Assembly: GCA_002368605.1 (NCBI GenBank)
Contig: DFEB01000050.1
Location: 26,583-90,582 of the forward strand
Direction of reading: 5' to 3'
DNA from: Treponema sp. UBA3813
Lineage (GTDB): Bacteria > Spirochaetota > Spirochaetia > Treponematales > Treponemataceae
Length of the DNA stretch: 64,000 nt
This document shows positions 15,102-23,917 of the stretch, piece by piece; position 1 is the stretch's first letter, and each line of letters begins with the position of its first letter. Under the pieces are notes generated by a model that saw only the letters and a program-made list of their open reading frames with translations, did not search any database and was not told the DNA's origin. The position numbers and the translations under genes are program-made.

Positions 15102-18100
15102 AAATCAAGGACGGCCGCATAAGAGCCGTTGTTTACCCATGTCATTAAATCTGCGGAGTCAGAGCTTGCCGAAACATAGCTGTTTGTGGCTGAAAGCAAG
15201 TCTGTTCCGTAGATTAAAGTTTGTTCTGTGCCGCTTGTACTGGCAGTTCCCGCCGTAAGAGCACCGTTTGTATTGCTTGCAAAATATCCGTTTCCTGAGA
15301 ATGTTCCATTTCTGATGTTAGAAAGGCTTGAATTGTAGACCATATCGTTTGTTGTGCTTGTCTGTTCTGCGTTTGAATACACGCAGTTTTCTCGCCAATA
15401 AGAATTCTGTGTTGAAGTAGTGCCATTCCTCTGAATTCCGACTATCGCTCCAGGAACTCCGTTTACATAAGTGCTGCCTGAATATTTTGTCGGCAGGGTT
15501 ATTGTGCCGTAGTTTACGCAGTTTTTAACAGTGCCATCATTTATGCCGCAGATTCCGCCTGCGATTCCCCATATACCCGCCCAGTTGCTTTGATTATATG
15601 TACAAATTAAATTCGTAGTGTTTACGCAATTTTCGATGATGCCAGCATTTCCGCCAGAAATTCCGCCGGTTTTTGTCCAGAGAGTTACGGTGACAGTTCC
15701 CAAATCAACCCAGCAGTTTCTGATTAATCCTGAGTTCTCATAGCATATACCGGCAAAATCTATATATTCTCCTGTATTATTTCCTTCTGTTGCGCTGATT
15801 GCTACACCAGGAGCAATCTGGAGTTTTACATTCTGTATGATTCCAGCGTTTGTATGACAAATCATGTTGAAAATTTCTGAATTTACCTGACCGCTCGTGA
15901 TTGTGTGACCGCAACCGTCGAAAATGCCTTTAAATTCCAGATTAGAAGTTTCTTTGCCTGTCTCTGGATTATAACCGTATGGCGTATATGCAGAATCAAG
16001 AGTCAAATCCGAAGCAAGGTTTATGTAAACATTTTCTGAGTTGATGTCATAGGAATTCAGCGCATCCATGACTTTTATTAAGTCAGTTGATGTGTCAATG
16101 CCATATTCGGTATATTTTTTTCCGTTTTCGGTGATGATTGACGAAAGTTTACCAAGCAAATTTATTATGTAAGTTGAAGTGTTTGACAAGGCAAACTTAT
16201 CGTAGTTCGTAGCAATTAGACCTTCACTTTCTTCTGTGAGAATCTGCCTGTCTTTGCTGTATGTTTGGGGTGTAATCGTTGCCGCCGTTGATTCGACGAG
16301 ATTTCCTCCGATATTAATGTAGGTGTCGTTTTTAAGATATACATCATTGTCGCTTGTGATGATTGCGCTTCCGCTGATTGTAAATTCTCCATTAGCCAAT
16401 ACGGCAATTCCTTTTCCGGTAGTGGATGTGTTGGCCGTGATTTTACCGTCGCTCATTGTAAATGTCGCGGTATTGCCTTGGTTGTTGTAGACACACACGC
16501 CGCCGCCATTGTGACCGCTTCCCGTATTGTTTGAGGAAATTTCGCCGCCTTTCATGGTGAAACTTCCCATTGAGAAGACTCCGCCACCGCTTTGTTTGGA
16601 AGTGTTGCTGCTTATTTTTGCGGTGTTGCTTATTTCAAGGCTTGCACCGTCTGTGTTGAAAATACCCGCGCCACTCTGTTCTTGGGTTTTATTTGAGACG
16701 ATTTCTCCTCCGGTCATAATGAATGTTCCTGAGTTGAATACGCCGCCACCGTTCAAACCCGCTGTGTTTGAGCTGATTGTTCCACCTGTTATTGTAAGAT
16801 TTCCGCCGCTGAAAATGCCGCCACCATCTGAACTTGCCGTATTAGTCGTGATTATTCCGCTGTTAATCGACAAATGCGCAGTTGAACTGTCACTGTAAAT
16901 TCCACCACCTTTGTTCGCGCTGTTGCTTGTGATTGTGCTGCCTGTAACGGTAAGTTTTCCTGGCGCGTAAATTCCACCACCGTAAGTTGTCGCAGTGTTC
17001 TCGGAGATAGAGCAGTCTTCTACCGTGAGATATTTACCTGTTGTTACTTGAATTCCACCGCCATTTTCTGACGCCGTGTTATCTTTTATTTCCACTCCAT
17101 AAAGCAACGGGGTCGCGCTAGATTTTGTATTTACGGCAACTCCGCCACCATTTTTTGCGCTATTATTTGAAATGCTTCCATTTTTCATTCTGAAAGAATT
17201 CAAACTGTCCGTAGCGTAAATTCCACCGCCAGAGCCAGAATTGGCATGATTATTTTTTAAAGTGAGATTTGAAGTTATGACCGTGCCGTCACCGCCTATG
17301 TCTGCATAGATTCCGCCGCCAGAATTTGCCGTGGCTGTGTTCGAGCTGATTTCACAATCTGAAATCATAAGTGTTCCGCCGCCGCTTACCGTGTAGTCAA
17401 TTCCACCGCCGTAAGTCGCCGCCGTGTTCCCAGAAATTACAGTTCCGTCATAAATGAAAACACCAATAGGCATTCCAGAAATGCTGATTCCTCCGCCTCG
17501 GCCGCTTGATGTGTTTCCGCTTATGCTTCCGCCTTGCATTGAAAAACTACCGCAAGAAACAATCCGTATTCCGCCACCGTCTGAACTGGAGTTGTTGTCT
17601 TTTATATTGCAGTTGGAAAGAGTCACTGTTGTATTAGGAATTCCAGCCCCGTTTAAATAAAGACCGCAAGTCCCGTTTTGAATAGTAAGATTCTTGAGGG
17701 TTATATTTTTCTCTGTGTTTATCGTAAGAACCGTTCCGCTTGCATTTCCGTCCAAAATGTCTGAAGTCGCGTTGTTTTTGCCTTCGATTGAGAGCATGTT
17801 TGCCGCAAGGTTTGACGGAATGTTTGAAAGCCCTGTGATTGTTCCGGAAATATAAATCGTATAATCACTTGAGGAAATATTGATTTCTTGAATCGTGTCG
17901 ATTGCTTTTTGTAGCGTTGCGAATGGAGCTTCTTCCGAGCCTGTGCCCGTTTCATCATTTCCAGTTGAGGAGGCATAGAGAACCGTAACAACTCCGTCAC
18001 CTGTCCAGTTTGCGAAAATTGTTCTGTTGTATGTTATGGGTGTCGAAAAATTAAATGTTTCAGTAAAATCACTTTTTGAGTACCAGCCATCGAAAACATA

Positions 18101-18622
18101 GCCAAGTTTTGCCGGTGTCGCAGGAACGGTGATGGTTGAGCCTTTTAGGACTTTTAACGAGGCAATGGGAAGCCCGCCGTTTGTATTAAACTTTACAGTT
18201 ACATATTCGCCATCTTCTTTTTCGGCCGCATCCCATTCAAGTTGAATCTTAACATTTTCCTCGCCACTTGAAACAGAAGCATTCGCCCGCCCTTTTGCGA
18301 TATATGTTCCCATGCTGTCGTAGCCGTAGGCATAAATTGAATATGAGCCTTTGCTTACATTTTGAGAGATTGTTGAATTTCTTCCGCCATAGCAAGAATA
18401 AAATTTGCCGCTGTCACGGTAAAAATCAAGTCTGCAAGTCGCGATGTCACTTATGAGATAGCCGTAATCTTCGGATTCTTCCTGGGGAGGTGTGATTTTG
18501 ACATTTAAAGACGGCGAACTTATGCCGAGCGCATCCTCAATTTGAGAACAAGAGAAAAATACGAAAGACGCGGCAAGCGAAATGAGAATAATGAATGAAA
18601 AGAAAAAAAAATTCCTTCGCAT
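15098..18622 (-). CDS. Giant beta-helix surface lipoprotein with InlB-type repeat
   Basis: This 1174-residue protein starts at the ATG at 18622; an upstream TTG start at 18652 is less likely. It has a signal peptide and lipobox 'FFSC'. An InlB/Flg_new repeat ('GYVFDGWYSKSDFTETFNF') lies near residues 160-210. From about 220 to 800 there are many polymorphic-membrane-protein-like repeats with 'SGGGI' and 'NTA' turns, predicting a right-handed beta-helix. The C-terminal ~300 residues contain GLUG-like 'GIIENCVNTTNL' repeats. It is probably an exposed adhesin or binding protein. The internal repeats make it prone to recombination. Confidence 0.88.
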   Translation of the reverse strand: MRRNFFFFSFIILISLAASFVFFSCSQIEDALGISSPSLNVKITPPQEESEDYGYLISDIATCRLDFYRDSGKFYSCYGGRNSTISQNVSKGSYSIYAYGYDSMGTYIAKGRANASVSSGEENVKIQLEWDAAEKEDGEYVTVKFNTNGGLPIASLKVLKGSTITVPATPAKLGYVFDGWYSKSDFTETFNFSTPITYNRTIFANWTGDGVVTVLYASSTGNDETGTGSEEAPFATLQKAIDTIQEINISSSDYTIYISGTITGLSNIPSNLAANMLSIEGKNNATSDILDGNASGTVLTINTEKNITLKNLTIQNGTCGLYLNGAGIPNTTVTLSNCNIKDNNSSSDGGGIRIVSCGSFSMQGGSISGNTSSGRGGGISISGMPIGVFIYDGTVISGNTAATYGGGIDYTVSGGGTLMISDCEISSNTATANSGGGIYADIGGDGTVITSNLTLKNNHANSGSGGGIYATDSLNSFRMKNGSISNNSAKNGGGVAVNTKSSATPLLYGVEIKDNTASENGGGIQVTTGKYLTVEDCSISENTATTYGGGIYAPGKLTVTGSTITSNSANKGGGIYSDSSTAHLSINSGIITTNTASSDGGGIFSGGNLTITGGTISSNTAGLNGGGVFNSGTFIMTGGEIVSNKTQEQSGAGIFNTDGASLEISNTAKISSNTSKQSGGGVFSMGSFTMKGGEISSNNTGSGHNGGGVCVYNNQGNTATFTMSDGKITANTSTTGKGIAVLANGEFTISGSAIITSDNDVYLKNDTYINIGGNLVESTAATITPQTYSKDRQILTEESEGLIATNYDKFALSNTSTYIINLLGKLSSIITENGKKYTEYGIDTSTDLIKVMDALNSYDINSENVYINLASDLTLDSAYTPYGYNPETGKETSNLEFKGIFDGCGHTITSGQVNSEIFNMICHTNAGIIQNVKLQIAPGVAISATEGNNTGEYIDFAGICYENSGLIRNCWVDLGTVTVTLWTKTGGISGGNAGIIENCVNTTNLICTYNQSNWAGIWGIAGGICGINDGTVKNCVNYGTITLPTKYSGSTYVNGVPGAIVGIQRNGTTSTQNSYWRENCVYSNAEQTSTTNDMVYNSSLSNIRNGTFSGNGYFASNTNGALTAGTASTSGTEQTLIYGTDLLSATNSYVSASSDSADLMTWVNNGSYAAVLDF

Positions 18623-18731
18623 AATTAAATAGTACAATAAATTATAACCCAAAATTTTAAAAAAAGACAGTTTTTTTCTTTTTTTTGTATGCTTTTTGTT
18701 TCTTCTGAAAAGTTCAAAATCAGGTCGGCAT

Positions 18732-18760
18732 TTGACAATCTCTTGAAATAGTCATACAAT
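18732..18760 (+). promoter_or_regulatory. Sigma-70 promoter of ptsI placed six bases before the ATG
   Basis: A perfect TTGACA (18732-18737) is followed by a 17-base spacer and TACAAT (18755-18760). Only CGATTT separates the -10 box from the ATG at 18767, so transcription should begin at or within a base or two of the start codon. No Shine-Dalgarno site is possible, which predicts a leaderless mRNA. Confidence 0.8.
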
Positions 18761-18766
18761 CGATTT

Positions 18767-20485
18767 ATGAATGTTCTGCTGGGGCTTTCGGCTTCTAATG
18801 GTATCGGAATAGGCAAGGCTTTTGTCGTTCCAGAGTCAGAAAAACGCGTAATTTCCTCAAAAAAAATCAAAGCCGAAGATAAGCCGAAGCAGCTTGAGCG
18901 TTTTGAGCGTTCCCTTGCAAAAGTCACCGGGCAGATTGCTTCTCAGCTTGACGCCGTAAAGGGTGATAAAGTTCAGTCAGAGATTTTTGAAACTTATTTT
19001 CTCATGCTTAATGACCCGGAATTTTTGGGCGATGTAAGAAAATCTTTTGAAGCGTCAAATCATTCTATTGAGTACATACTGAATCAAAAAACTGAAGACT
19101 ATGCAGACCGCCTTCGTTCCAGCGGAAACGCCTATCTTTCGGAGCGTGCAGAAGATATCTGTGACATCTTTGGCCGAGTCCTTAATGACCTGCTTGATTT
19201 TCATCCATTTGATATTGAGCAGGTTCCAGATGATGCGGTTATCATAGCAAAATCAATGGCTCCAAGTGATACGGTAATTCTCTCTAAGCGACGGATTGCC
19301 GGAATTGCCCTCACTGACGGCGGTGTTTCATCTCATGTGGGAATTTTGGCACGCAACTACGGAATTCCAGCCGTTTTTGACATCGAAAACATTCTTGATG
19401 AAATCAAAACAGATGCACTTGTCATTGTAGACGGCACTTCGGGCGAAGTAATAGAGTCTCCTGATGGAGTTGCTCTTTCTTATTATCAGAACAAAATCAC
19501 AAAGGCAAAGGAACATGCCGACAAACTCAAGGTTTTCCGCGACAAGCCTGCAAAAAGTGCAGATGGAGAATCTTTCCAGCTCATGGCAAATATCGGCACG
19601 GTAGACGAAGCCCGCGTTGCAATGGAGGAAGGTGCTGACGGAATCGGCTTGTTCCGAACAGAATTCCTTTTTATGAGCGAGGCAAATCACGCGATGGGAG
19701 CTGTTCACTCAAAAGTTGCGGCTTTCAGCGAAGAAAATCAATTCAACGCTTACAAACGAGTTCTTGAGACCATGCGTGGAAAGCCTGTTACCATCCGAAC
19801 TCTTGATGCCGGCGGAGACAAAATAATTTCTTCTCTCGATGTGCAACATTCTTCAAGCGAAGAAAAAAATCCTCTTATGGGCTTGCGGGCAATCCGTCTC
19901 ACTTTGGCAAATCCCTCTCTTTTGCGTACCCAGCTTCGCGCTCTCTACAGGGCCAGCGTTTTCGGCAATCTCAAAATCATGATTCCTCTTGTTACAAGCG
20001 TTGAGCAGGTTGAGGAGGTGCTTGCTTTTGCCGAAAAAGTCCGTGACGAGTTAAAATCCGAGAACATCCCCTTTGACGAAAATGTTCCCATCGGCGTTAT
20101 GATTGAGACTGCCGCCGCCGCAATGATTTCAGATTGTCTTGCAAAAGTCAGTGACTTTTTCTCAATCGGAACAAACGACCTTACCCAATATACAATCGGT
20201 GTAGACCGAGAAAATGCGCTTGTTGCTCCTCTTTACGATGAATTCCATCTCGCGGTTTTGCGTTTGCTCCACAAAACGATTAAAGCCGCCGAAGCCGAAG
20301 GAATTCCTGTCTCAGTATGTGGCGAAATGGCCAGCCGCCCCGAAAGCGTCATGGTTCTGGCGGGAATGGGCGTGCGCACTCTCAGTATGAGCCCCAAATT
20401 AATCACCAGCGTCAAAGAACTTTTGTCAAAAATGAGCATAGATGAGCTTAAAGCCATTTCCTCAAAAAGACTAAATAGTTTATAA
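18767..20485 (+). CDS. ptsI: PTS enzyme I (phosphoenolpyruvate-protein phosphotransferase)
   Basis: This 572-residue cytoplasmic enzyme transfers phosphate from phosphoenolpyruvate to a histidine and then to HPr. The phospho-histidine motif 'GGVSSHVGILAR' is near residue 185, 'GLFRTEFLF' near 295 and the C-terminal 'VSVCGEMASRP' near 517; the length is normal. Its substrate HPr is encoded at 63699 with HprK. No sugar-specific enzyme II is in the window, so the chain may be regulatory. The promoter predicts a leaderless transcript. der follows after seven bases. Confidence 0.95.
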   Translation: MNVLLGLSASNGIGIGKAFVVPESEKRVISSKKIKAEDKPKQLERFERSLAKVTGQIASQLDAVKGDKVQSEIFETYFLMLNDPEFLGDVRKSFEASNHSIEYILNQKTEDYADRLRSSGNAYLSERAEDICDIFGRVLNDLLDFHPFDIEQVPDDAVIIAKSMAPSDTVILSKRRIAGIALTDGGVSSHVGILARNYGIPAVFDIENILDEIKTDALVIVDGTSGEVIESPDGVALSYYQNKITKAKEHADKLKVFRDKPAKSADGESFQLMANIGTVDEARVAMEEGADGIGLFRTEFLFMSEANHAMGAVHSKVAAFSEENQFNAYKRVLETMRGKPVTIRTLDAGGDKIISSLDVQHSSSEEKNPLMGLRAIRLTLANPSLLRTQLRALYRASVFGNLKIMIPLVTSVEQVEEVLAFAEKVRDELKSENIPFDENVPIGVMIETAAAAMISDCLAKVSDFFSIGTNDLTQYTIGVDRENALVAPLYDEFHLAVLRLLHKTIKAAEAEGIPVSVCGEMASRPESVMVLAGMGVRTLSMSPKLITSVKELLSKMSIDELKAISSKRLNSL

Positions 20486-20486
20486 T
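20481..20486 (+). promoter_or_regulatory. TATAAT box six bases before the der start codon
   Basis: A consensus TATAAT overlaps the ptsI stop codon and lies six bases before the ATG at 20493. No good -35 box is seen at the usual distance. The spacing matches the other leaderless-type promoters in the window, but chance is more likely here because der also follows ptsI closely. Confidence 0.35.
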
Positions 20487-20492
20487 AGAAGA

Positions 20493-22079
20493 ATGGCAAA
20501 AGCAAAACGAAAACCAGATTTCTCAAAACCAAAACCCAAAAAGGCTGAACCAAGGGAAATTCAAATCGAAGAAAAATCACTTCCTCCAGAGGACGAAAAC
20601 GAATCCGATTCAGATGACTGGAACGAGTCAGACACTCACGAAGATTCCACGGAAGAAGCCGCATATAAAAGCGAAGTCAAAAAAGCCGGCTACGACACTT
20701 CAAAATATTATGTGAATCTCCCCACGGTTGTAATCGCTGGCCGCCCAAATGTAGGAAAATCAACACTCTTTAACCGTTTCATGCACCGTCGTCTTGCGAT
20801 TGTCGATCCCACTCCTGGCGTTACCCGCGATCCGGTTGAGGCTATGGCCTTTATCATGGGAAAGCCCGTTCATCTTATCGATACAGGCGGATACAAACTT
20901 GACAGAGACCCCACGAGCCGGGAATCCGAAATGGATGAGCTTGTCGTTCAGAAAACCCTGGCCACAATCAAAAGTGCCGACAAAATCCTGCTCTTGCTGG
21001 AAGCCGGTAAAATCACTGGCGAAGACGAAGAATTCATTCATCTTTTGCGTCCTTACTGGGAGAAGCTCGTTGTAGCCGTAAATAAATGCGAAGGAGGCCG
21101 GGAAGAAGGCGTTTCCTGGAACTATCTACAGTACGGATTCAAGGAATTGCTTTTTATTTCCGCTGACCACGGCGACCACATCACCGACCTTGCAAAAAAA
21201 ATCACCGCCGACCTTGATTTCTCAAAAGTCGAAGAAGGCGAAAAACCTCAGGAGCCAATCCGAATCGCGATTTTAGGCAAGCCGAACACAGGAAAATCCA
21301 CTCTCTCAAATCGCCTCACTCACAGCGAAAAATCCATCGTCTCAGACTATGCAGGAACCACCCGCGATGTAGTCGAAGGCAAATTCACTTACGCCGGGCG
21401 CAATTTTGAAATCATGGACACGGCAGGAATCCGCCGCAAAAAGAAAGTCCACGAAAATGTAGAATACTATTCGGTAAACCGGGCCATAAAAACCCTGGAC
21501 AAGTGCGATGTCGTCTTTTTGATGATTGACGCGCAGGAAGGCTTGGCCGACCAGGACAAAAAAATCTGTTCTCTGGCCTACGAGCGGGGCCGGGGAATCA
21601 TTTTTGTCCTCAACAAGTGGGACACTCAGGACCAGAGCCGGAAGACTCTCCGGGACACCACCGACTACATCAAGACCATGTTCGGTCACATGAACTGGGC
21701 TCCGATTCTGCCTCTTTCTGCCCTCAAAGGCGAGGGAATCAAAGACTTGCTTAACAAGGCAATCGAACTCTACGGCCAGCTCACCCGCAAAGTGGAGACA
21801 TCAGCCCTTAACAAGGCCCTTGCCGACTGGCTTTTCCATTATCCGCCGCCAGCCAGCAAAGCGATTCACTTCAAAATCCGTTACATGACCCAGACCAGCA
21901 CAAATCCCGTCTCATTCCGCATTTTCTGCACCAGCCCGGACAATGTGCCCGAAAGTTATGTTACCTATCTCAAAAACTCAATCCGAAAAGACTTGGGCTT
22001 CGACCAAATCCCGGTAGAACTGAACATGAAAGCAAGCCGCAAACGCTGGGAAAACAGATTTGACGGAGAAAGCCAGTGA
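20493..22079 (+). CDS. der: Ribosome-associated double GTPase Der (EngA)
   Basis: This 528-residue protein acts in 50S ribosome assembly. It has two tandem G domains: 'GRPNVGKST' near residue 83 with DTGG and NKCEGG, and 'GKPNTGKST' near 262 with 'DYAGTTRDV', 'DTAGI' and 'NKWD'. A KH-like C-terminal domain of about 90 residues follows. It is longer than usual because of a ~75-residue N-terminal extension that is lysine-rich, then very acidic. The stop codon overlaps the next start (GTGA). Confidence 0.95.
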   Translation: MAKAKRKPDFSKPKPKKAEPREIQIEEKSLPPEDENESDSDDWNESDTHEDSTEEAAYKSEVKKAGYDTSKYYVNLPTVVIAGRPNVGKSTLFNRFMHRRLAIVDPTPGVTRDPVEAMAFIMGKPVHLIDTGGYKLDRDPTSRESEMDELVVQKTLATIKSADKILLLLEAGKITGEDEEFIHLLRPYWEKLVVAVNKCEGGREEGVSWNYLQYGFKELLFISADHGDHITDLAKKITADLDFSKVEEGEKPQEPIRIAILGKPNTGKSTLSNRLTHSEKSIVSDYAGTTRDVVEGKFTYAGRNFEIMDTAGIRRKKKVHENVEYYSVNRAIKTLDKCDVVFLMIDAQEGLADQDKKICSLAYERGRGIIFVLNKWDTQDQSRKTLRDTTDYIKTMFGHMNWAPILPLSALKGEGIKDLLNKAIELYGQLTRKVETSALNKALADWLFHYPPPASKAIHFKIRYMTQTSTNPVSFRIFCTSPDNVPESYVTYLKNSIRKDLGFDQIPVELNMKASRKRWENRFDGESQ

Positions 22080-22396
22080 CCTACACAATCGGAGAAGTTG
22101 AGGAACTGACTGGCATCAAGCAGAATATTCTCAGGTATTGGGAAACGGTTATTCCCGGCTTTGCCCCCCGCAAAGATTTAGGTGGCCGCCGTGTCTACAC
22201 CGAGCGGGATTTTGAAATCGTTCTCCGCCTCAAGCACTTGATTTATGAGCGAAAATTCACGATTGAGGGCGCGCGAAAGGAAATTCTCCACGAAAGTCAG
22301 GCCTACGAAAACAACGCCGAAGCCATGAACGCAATCAGAGAACTCCGCACGGAACTCACTCAGCTTTATTTTGAAATCAAAAAGGGAAAAAAATGA
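22076..22396 (+). CDS. MerR-family HTH protein
   Basis: This 106-residue protein has a GTG start overlapping the der stop codon. Residues 1-70 form a MerR winged helix ('YTIGEVEELTGIKQNILRYWE' onward, then 'GGRRVYTERDFEIVLRLKHL'). The C-terminal tail is short and has no ligand domain. Such proteins bind DNA as dimers, and the effector here is unknown. It is translationally coupled at both ends, since its stop codon overlaps the next ATG (ATGA). Confidence 0.85.
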   Translation: MTYTIGEVEELTGIKQNILRYWETVIPGFAPRKDLGGRRVYTERDFEIVLRLKHLIYERKFTIEGARKEILHESQAYENNAEAMNAIRELRTELTQLYFEIKKGKK

Positions 22397-23841
22397 ACGA
22401 GACAAAGCCAAAAATCGACCGAAAACGCAGTCACGCACACCGAAGAGAATTTACTGAACGCAAAAAGGCCGCCTCTATCCGACGAGAGATGTTCGCAGAA
22501 AGCGCAATTCCCGAAGAAAGCCGCGAAATCATCGAAAAATTTGACGAAATCGTCGCCAGCGTGCGAAATTTAAGCGGAAAGCAAAAGGTCGCCCTTTACG
22601 GCCATGTCAAAAATCTTTCCCACCAGCTCACTGACGAACGCTCTTCCCGCCGCCTTGGCTACATGAACGAAGCCGCCTCAATCAGCGCCTACATCAGCTA
22701 TTTCATGTGGTGGAATCTCGTCCGCATGACCCGGCTTTTCGCAAATTTGCCCAAAACAGCCTTTGAATCTCTCGTAAAATCAGAAAAACCGGTCGCCCTG
22801 GATGTGGGAAGCGGCACTCTCACCGTGGTCATAGCCCTCTGGCTTGCCCGACCGGAACTCCGAAGCAAAAAAATCAGCTGGTACTGCCTTGATTTGAGCC
22901 AGACAGCCCTTGCCGCCGGTGAAGATTTGTACTACGCAATCGCGGCAAAAACGATAAAAGATACAGAAGGGGAAAGCCTTCCCCTCGCTCCAATACCACT
23001 CACTACGCGGAAAAGACCTGAGCAAGCTCGGTCACTTCCTCTCCGTTCTGGTATTTCCGCTACCCCTTCTCCTGGGGCGGCGCCCCAAGCCCCCCTTGAC
23101 CCATGGAACATTATCCGCGTAAAAGGTGCGCTGGGAACGAGCATCAAAGAAAAAGCCGATTTTATCTCCTGTGCCAATGTATTCAACGAAATCATACAGC
23201 ACAATGAACAGCCAACAGATTTTCTCGCCAAAAAATACACTGGAGAACTGCTTTCATATCTTAAAGACGGTGAGTCCTCAGTGCTGCTCGTGGAGCCGGG
23301 CGATCCTCACTCAGCCCGCTTTCTCTCACTTATGAGAGACTCACTCATCCGAAAAGATTTTACGCCGATTGCCCCCTGCCCCCATGCAGAAAACTGTCCG
23401 ATGGCAGGCCGCACTAACGGAAGAACCACAAACGCCCAGGGCAAGAACGCAAAATGGTGCAATTTCGCCTTTGAAACAGAAAGCGCTCCCAGCCGTCTGC
23501 TCAAATTTTCAGAAAAAGCGGGCCTTGCAAAAGAGAGGGCTTCCCTGTCTTTCATCATCTCAAAAAAATCCGCCCTTGCCCGTAAATCCGAACGCCATCG
23601 TCAATCTGAACTTGATTCAGATTCTCCCGCTCAGAAGACCTTTATCCGCATCGCCTCGGACTTTATCCGCCTGCCGGAGCTTCACAAATCAGGCTACTAT
23701 GCCTGTAGCGAATACGGCCTGCTTCTGGCAATAGACGAAAGTCACATTCAGCCAAAAAACGGCGAGCTTCTGCAAATAAAAAGCCCCGGAAATCTTGACG
23801 AAATCGACAAAAAATCCGGGGCAATAATAGTAAAAATCTAA
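22393..23841 (+). CDS. Rsm22/METTL17-like SAM methyltransferase-fold protein
   Basis: This 482-residue protein has a SAM-binding motif 'ALDVGSGTLTVVIALWL' (about residues 135-151). The family cysteine signature 'PCPHAENCPMAG' with 'WCNF' (about 328-358) is the site proposed to hold an iron-sulfur cluster in Rsm22 relatives, which act on the small ribosomal subunit. Two in-frame insertions stand out: residues ~195-237, low-complexity 'PLAPIPLTTRKRPEQARSL'-type sequence from a GC-rich palindromic element, and residues ~403-411 from the 28-bp palindrome shared with recQ. Coupling to der fits a ribosome role. Catalytic activity is unproven in this family. Confidence 0.8.
   Translation: MNETKPKIDRKRSHAHRREFTERKKAASIRREMFAESAIPEESREIIEKFDEIVASVRNLSGKQKVALYGHVKNLSHQLTDERSSRRLGYMNEAASISAYISYFMWWNLVRMTRLFANLPKTAFESLVKSEKPVALDVGSGTLTVVIALWLARPELRSKKISWYCLDLSQTALAAGEDLYYAIAAKTIKDTEGESLPLAPIPLTTRKRPEQARSLPLRSGISATPSPGAAPQAPLDPWNIIRVKGALGTSIKEKADFISCANVFNEIIQHNEQPTDFLAKKYTGELLSYLKDGESSVLLVEPGDPHSARFLSLMRDSLIRKDFTPIAPCPHAENCPMAGRTNGRTTNAQGKNAKWCNFAFETESAPSRLLKFSEKAGLAKERASLSFIISKKSALARKSERHRQSELDSDSPAQKTFIRIASDFIRLPELHKSGYYACSEYGLLLAIDESHIQPKNGELLQIKSPGNLDEIDKKSGAIIVKI
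22975..23105 (+). repeat. GC-rich palindromic element inside a coding sequence
   Basis: The segment holds GGGGAAAGCCTTCCCC, GAGCAAGCTC and GGGGCGGCGCCCC plus a GGTATT/AATACC pair. It adds about 43 residues, in frame, between the SAM-binding region and the rest of the methyltransferase. Its composition (Pro, Arg, Ala, Ser) is unlike the surrounding protein. Confidence 0.6.
23599..23626 (+). repeat. 28-bp palindromic repeat, in frame in the Rsm22-like gene
   Basis: The stem AATCTGAA (23603-23610) pairs with TTCAGATT (23616-23623) around a five-base loop, and it is translated as RQSELDSDS. The reverse complement of recQ positions 58106-58133 is the same element, matching at 23 of 28 positions; two of the differences lie opposite each other in the stem. 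Confidence 0.75.
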
Positions 23842-23917
23842 TAATTTTTTTATACTTTCACTGTTACGATTATATTTCTACAGTGTTTTCATAGTAAAAA
23901 GTAAAAAGAGGAAATTC

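Noticed and set aside
15098..18622. Regular repeats suggesting a CRISPR or satellite array
   Set aside because: The repeats are imperfect, stay in one long open frame and encode SGGGI-type beta-helix turns. They are protein repeats.
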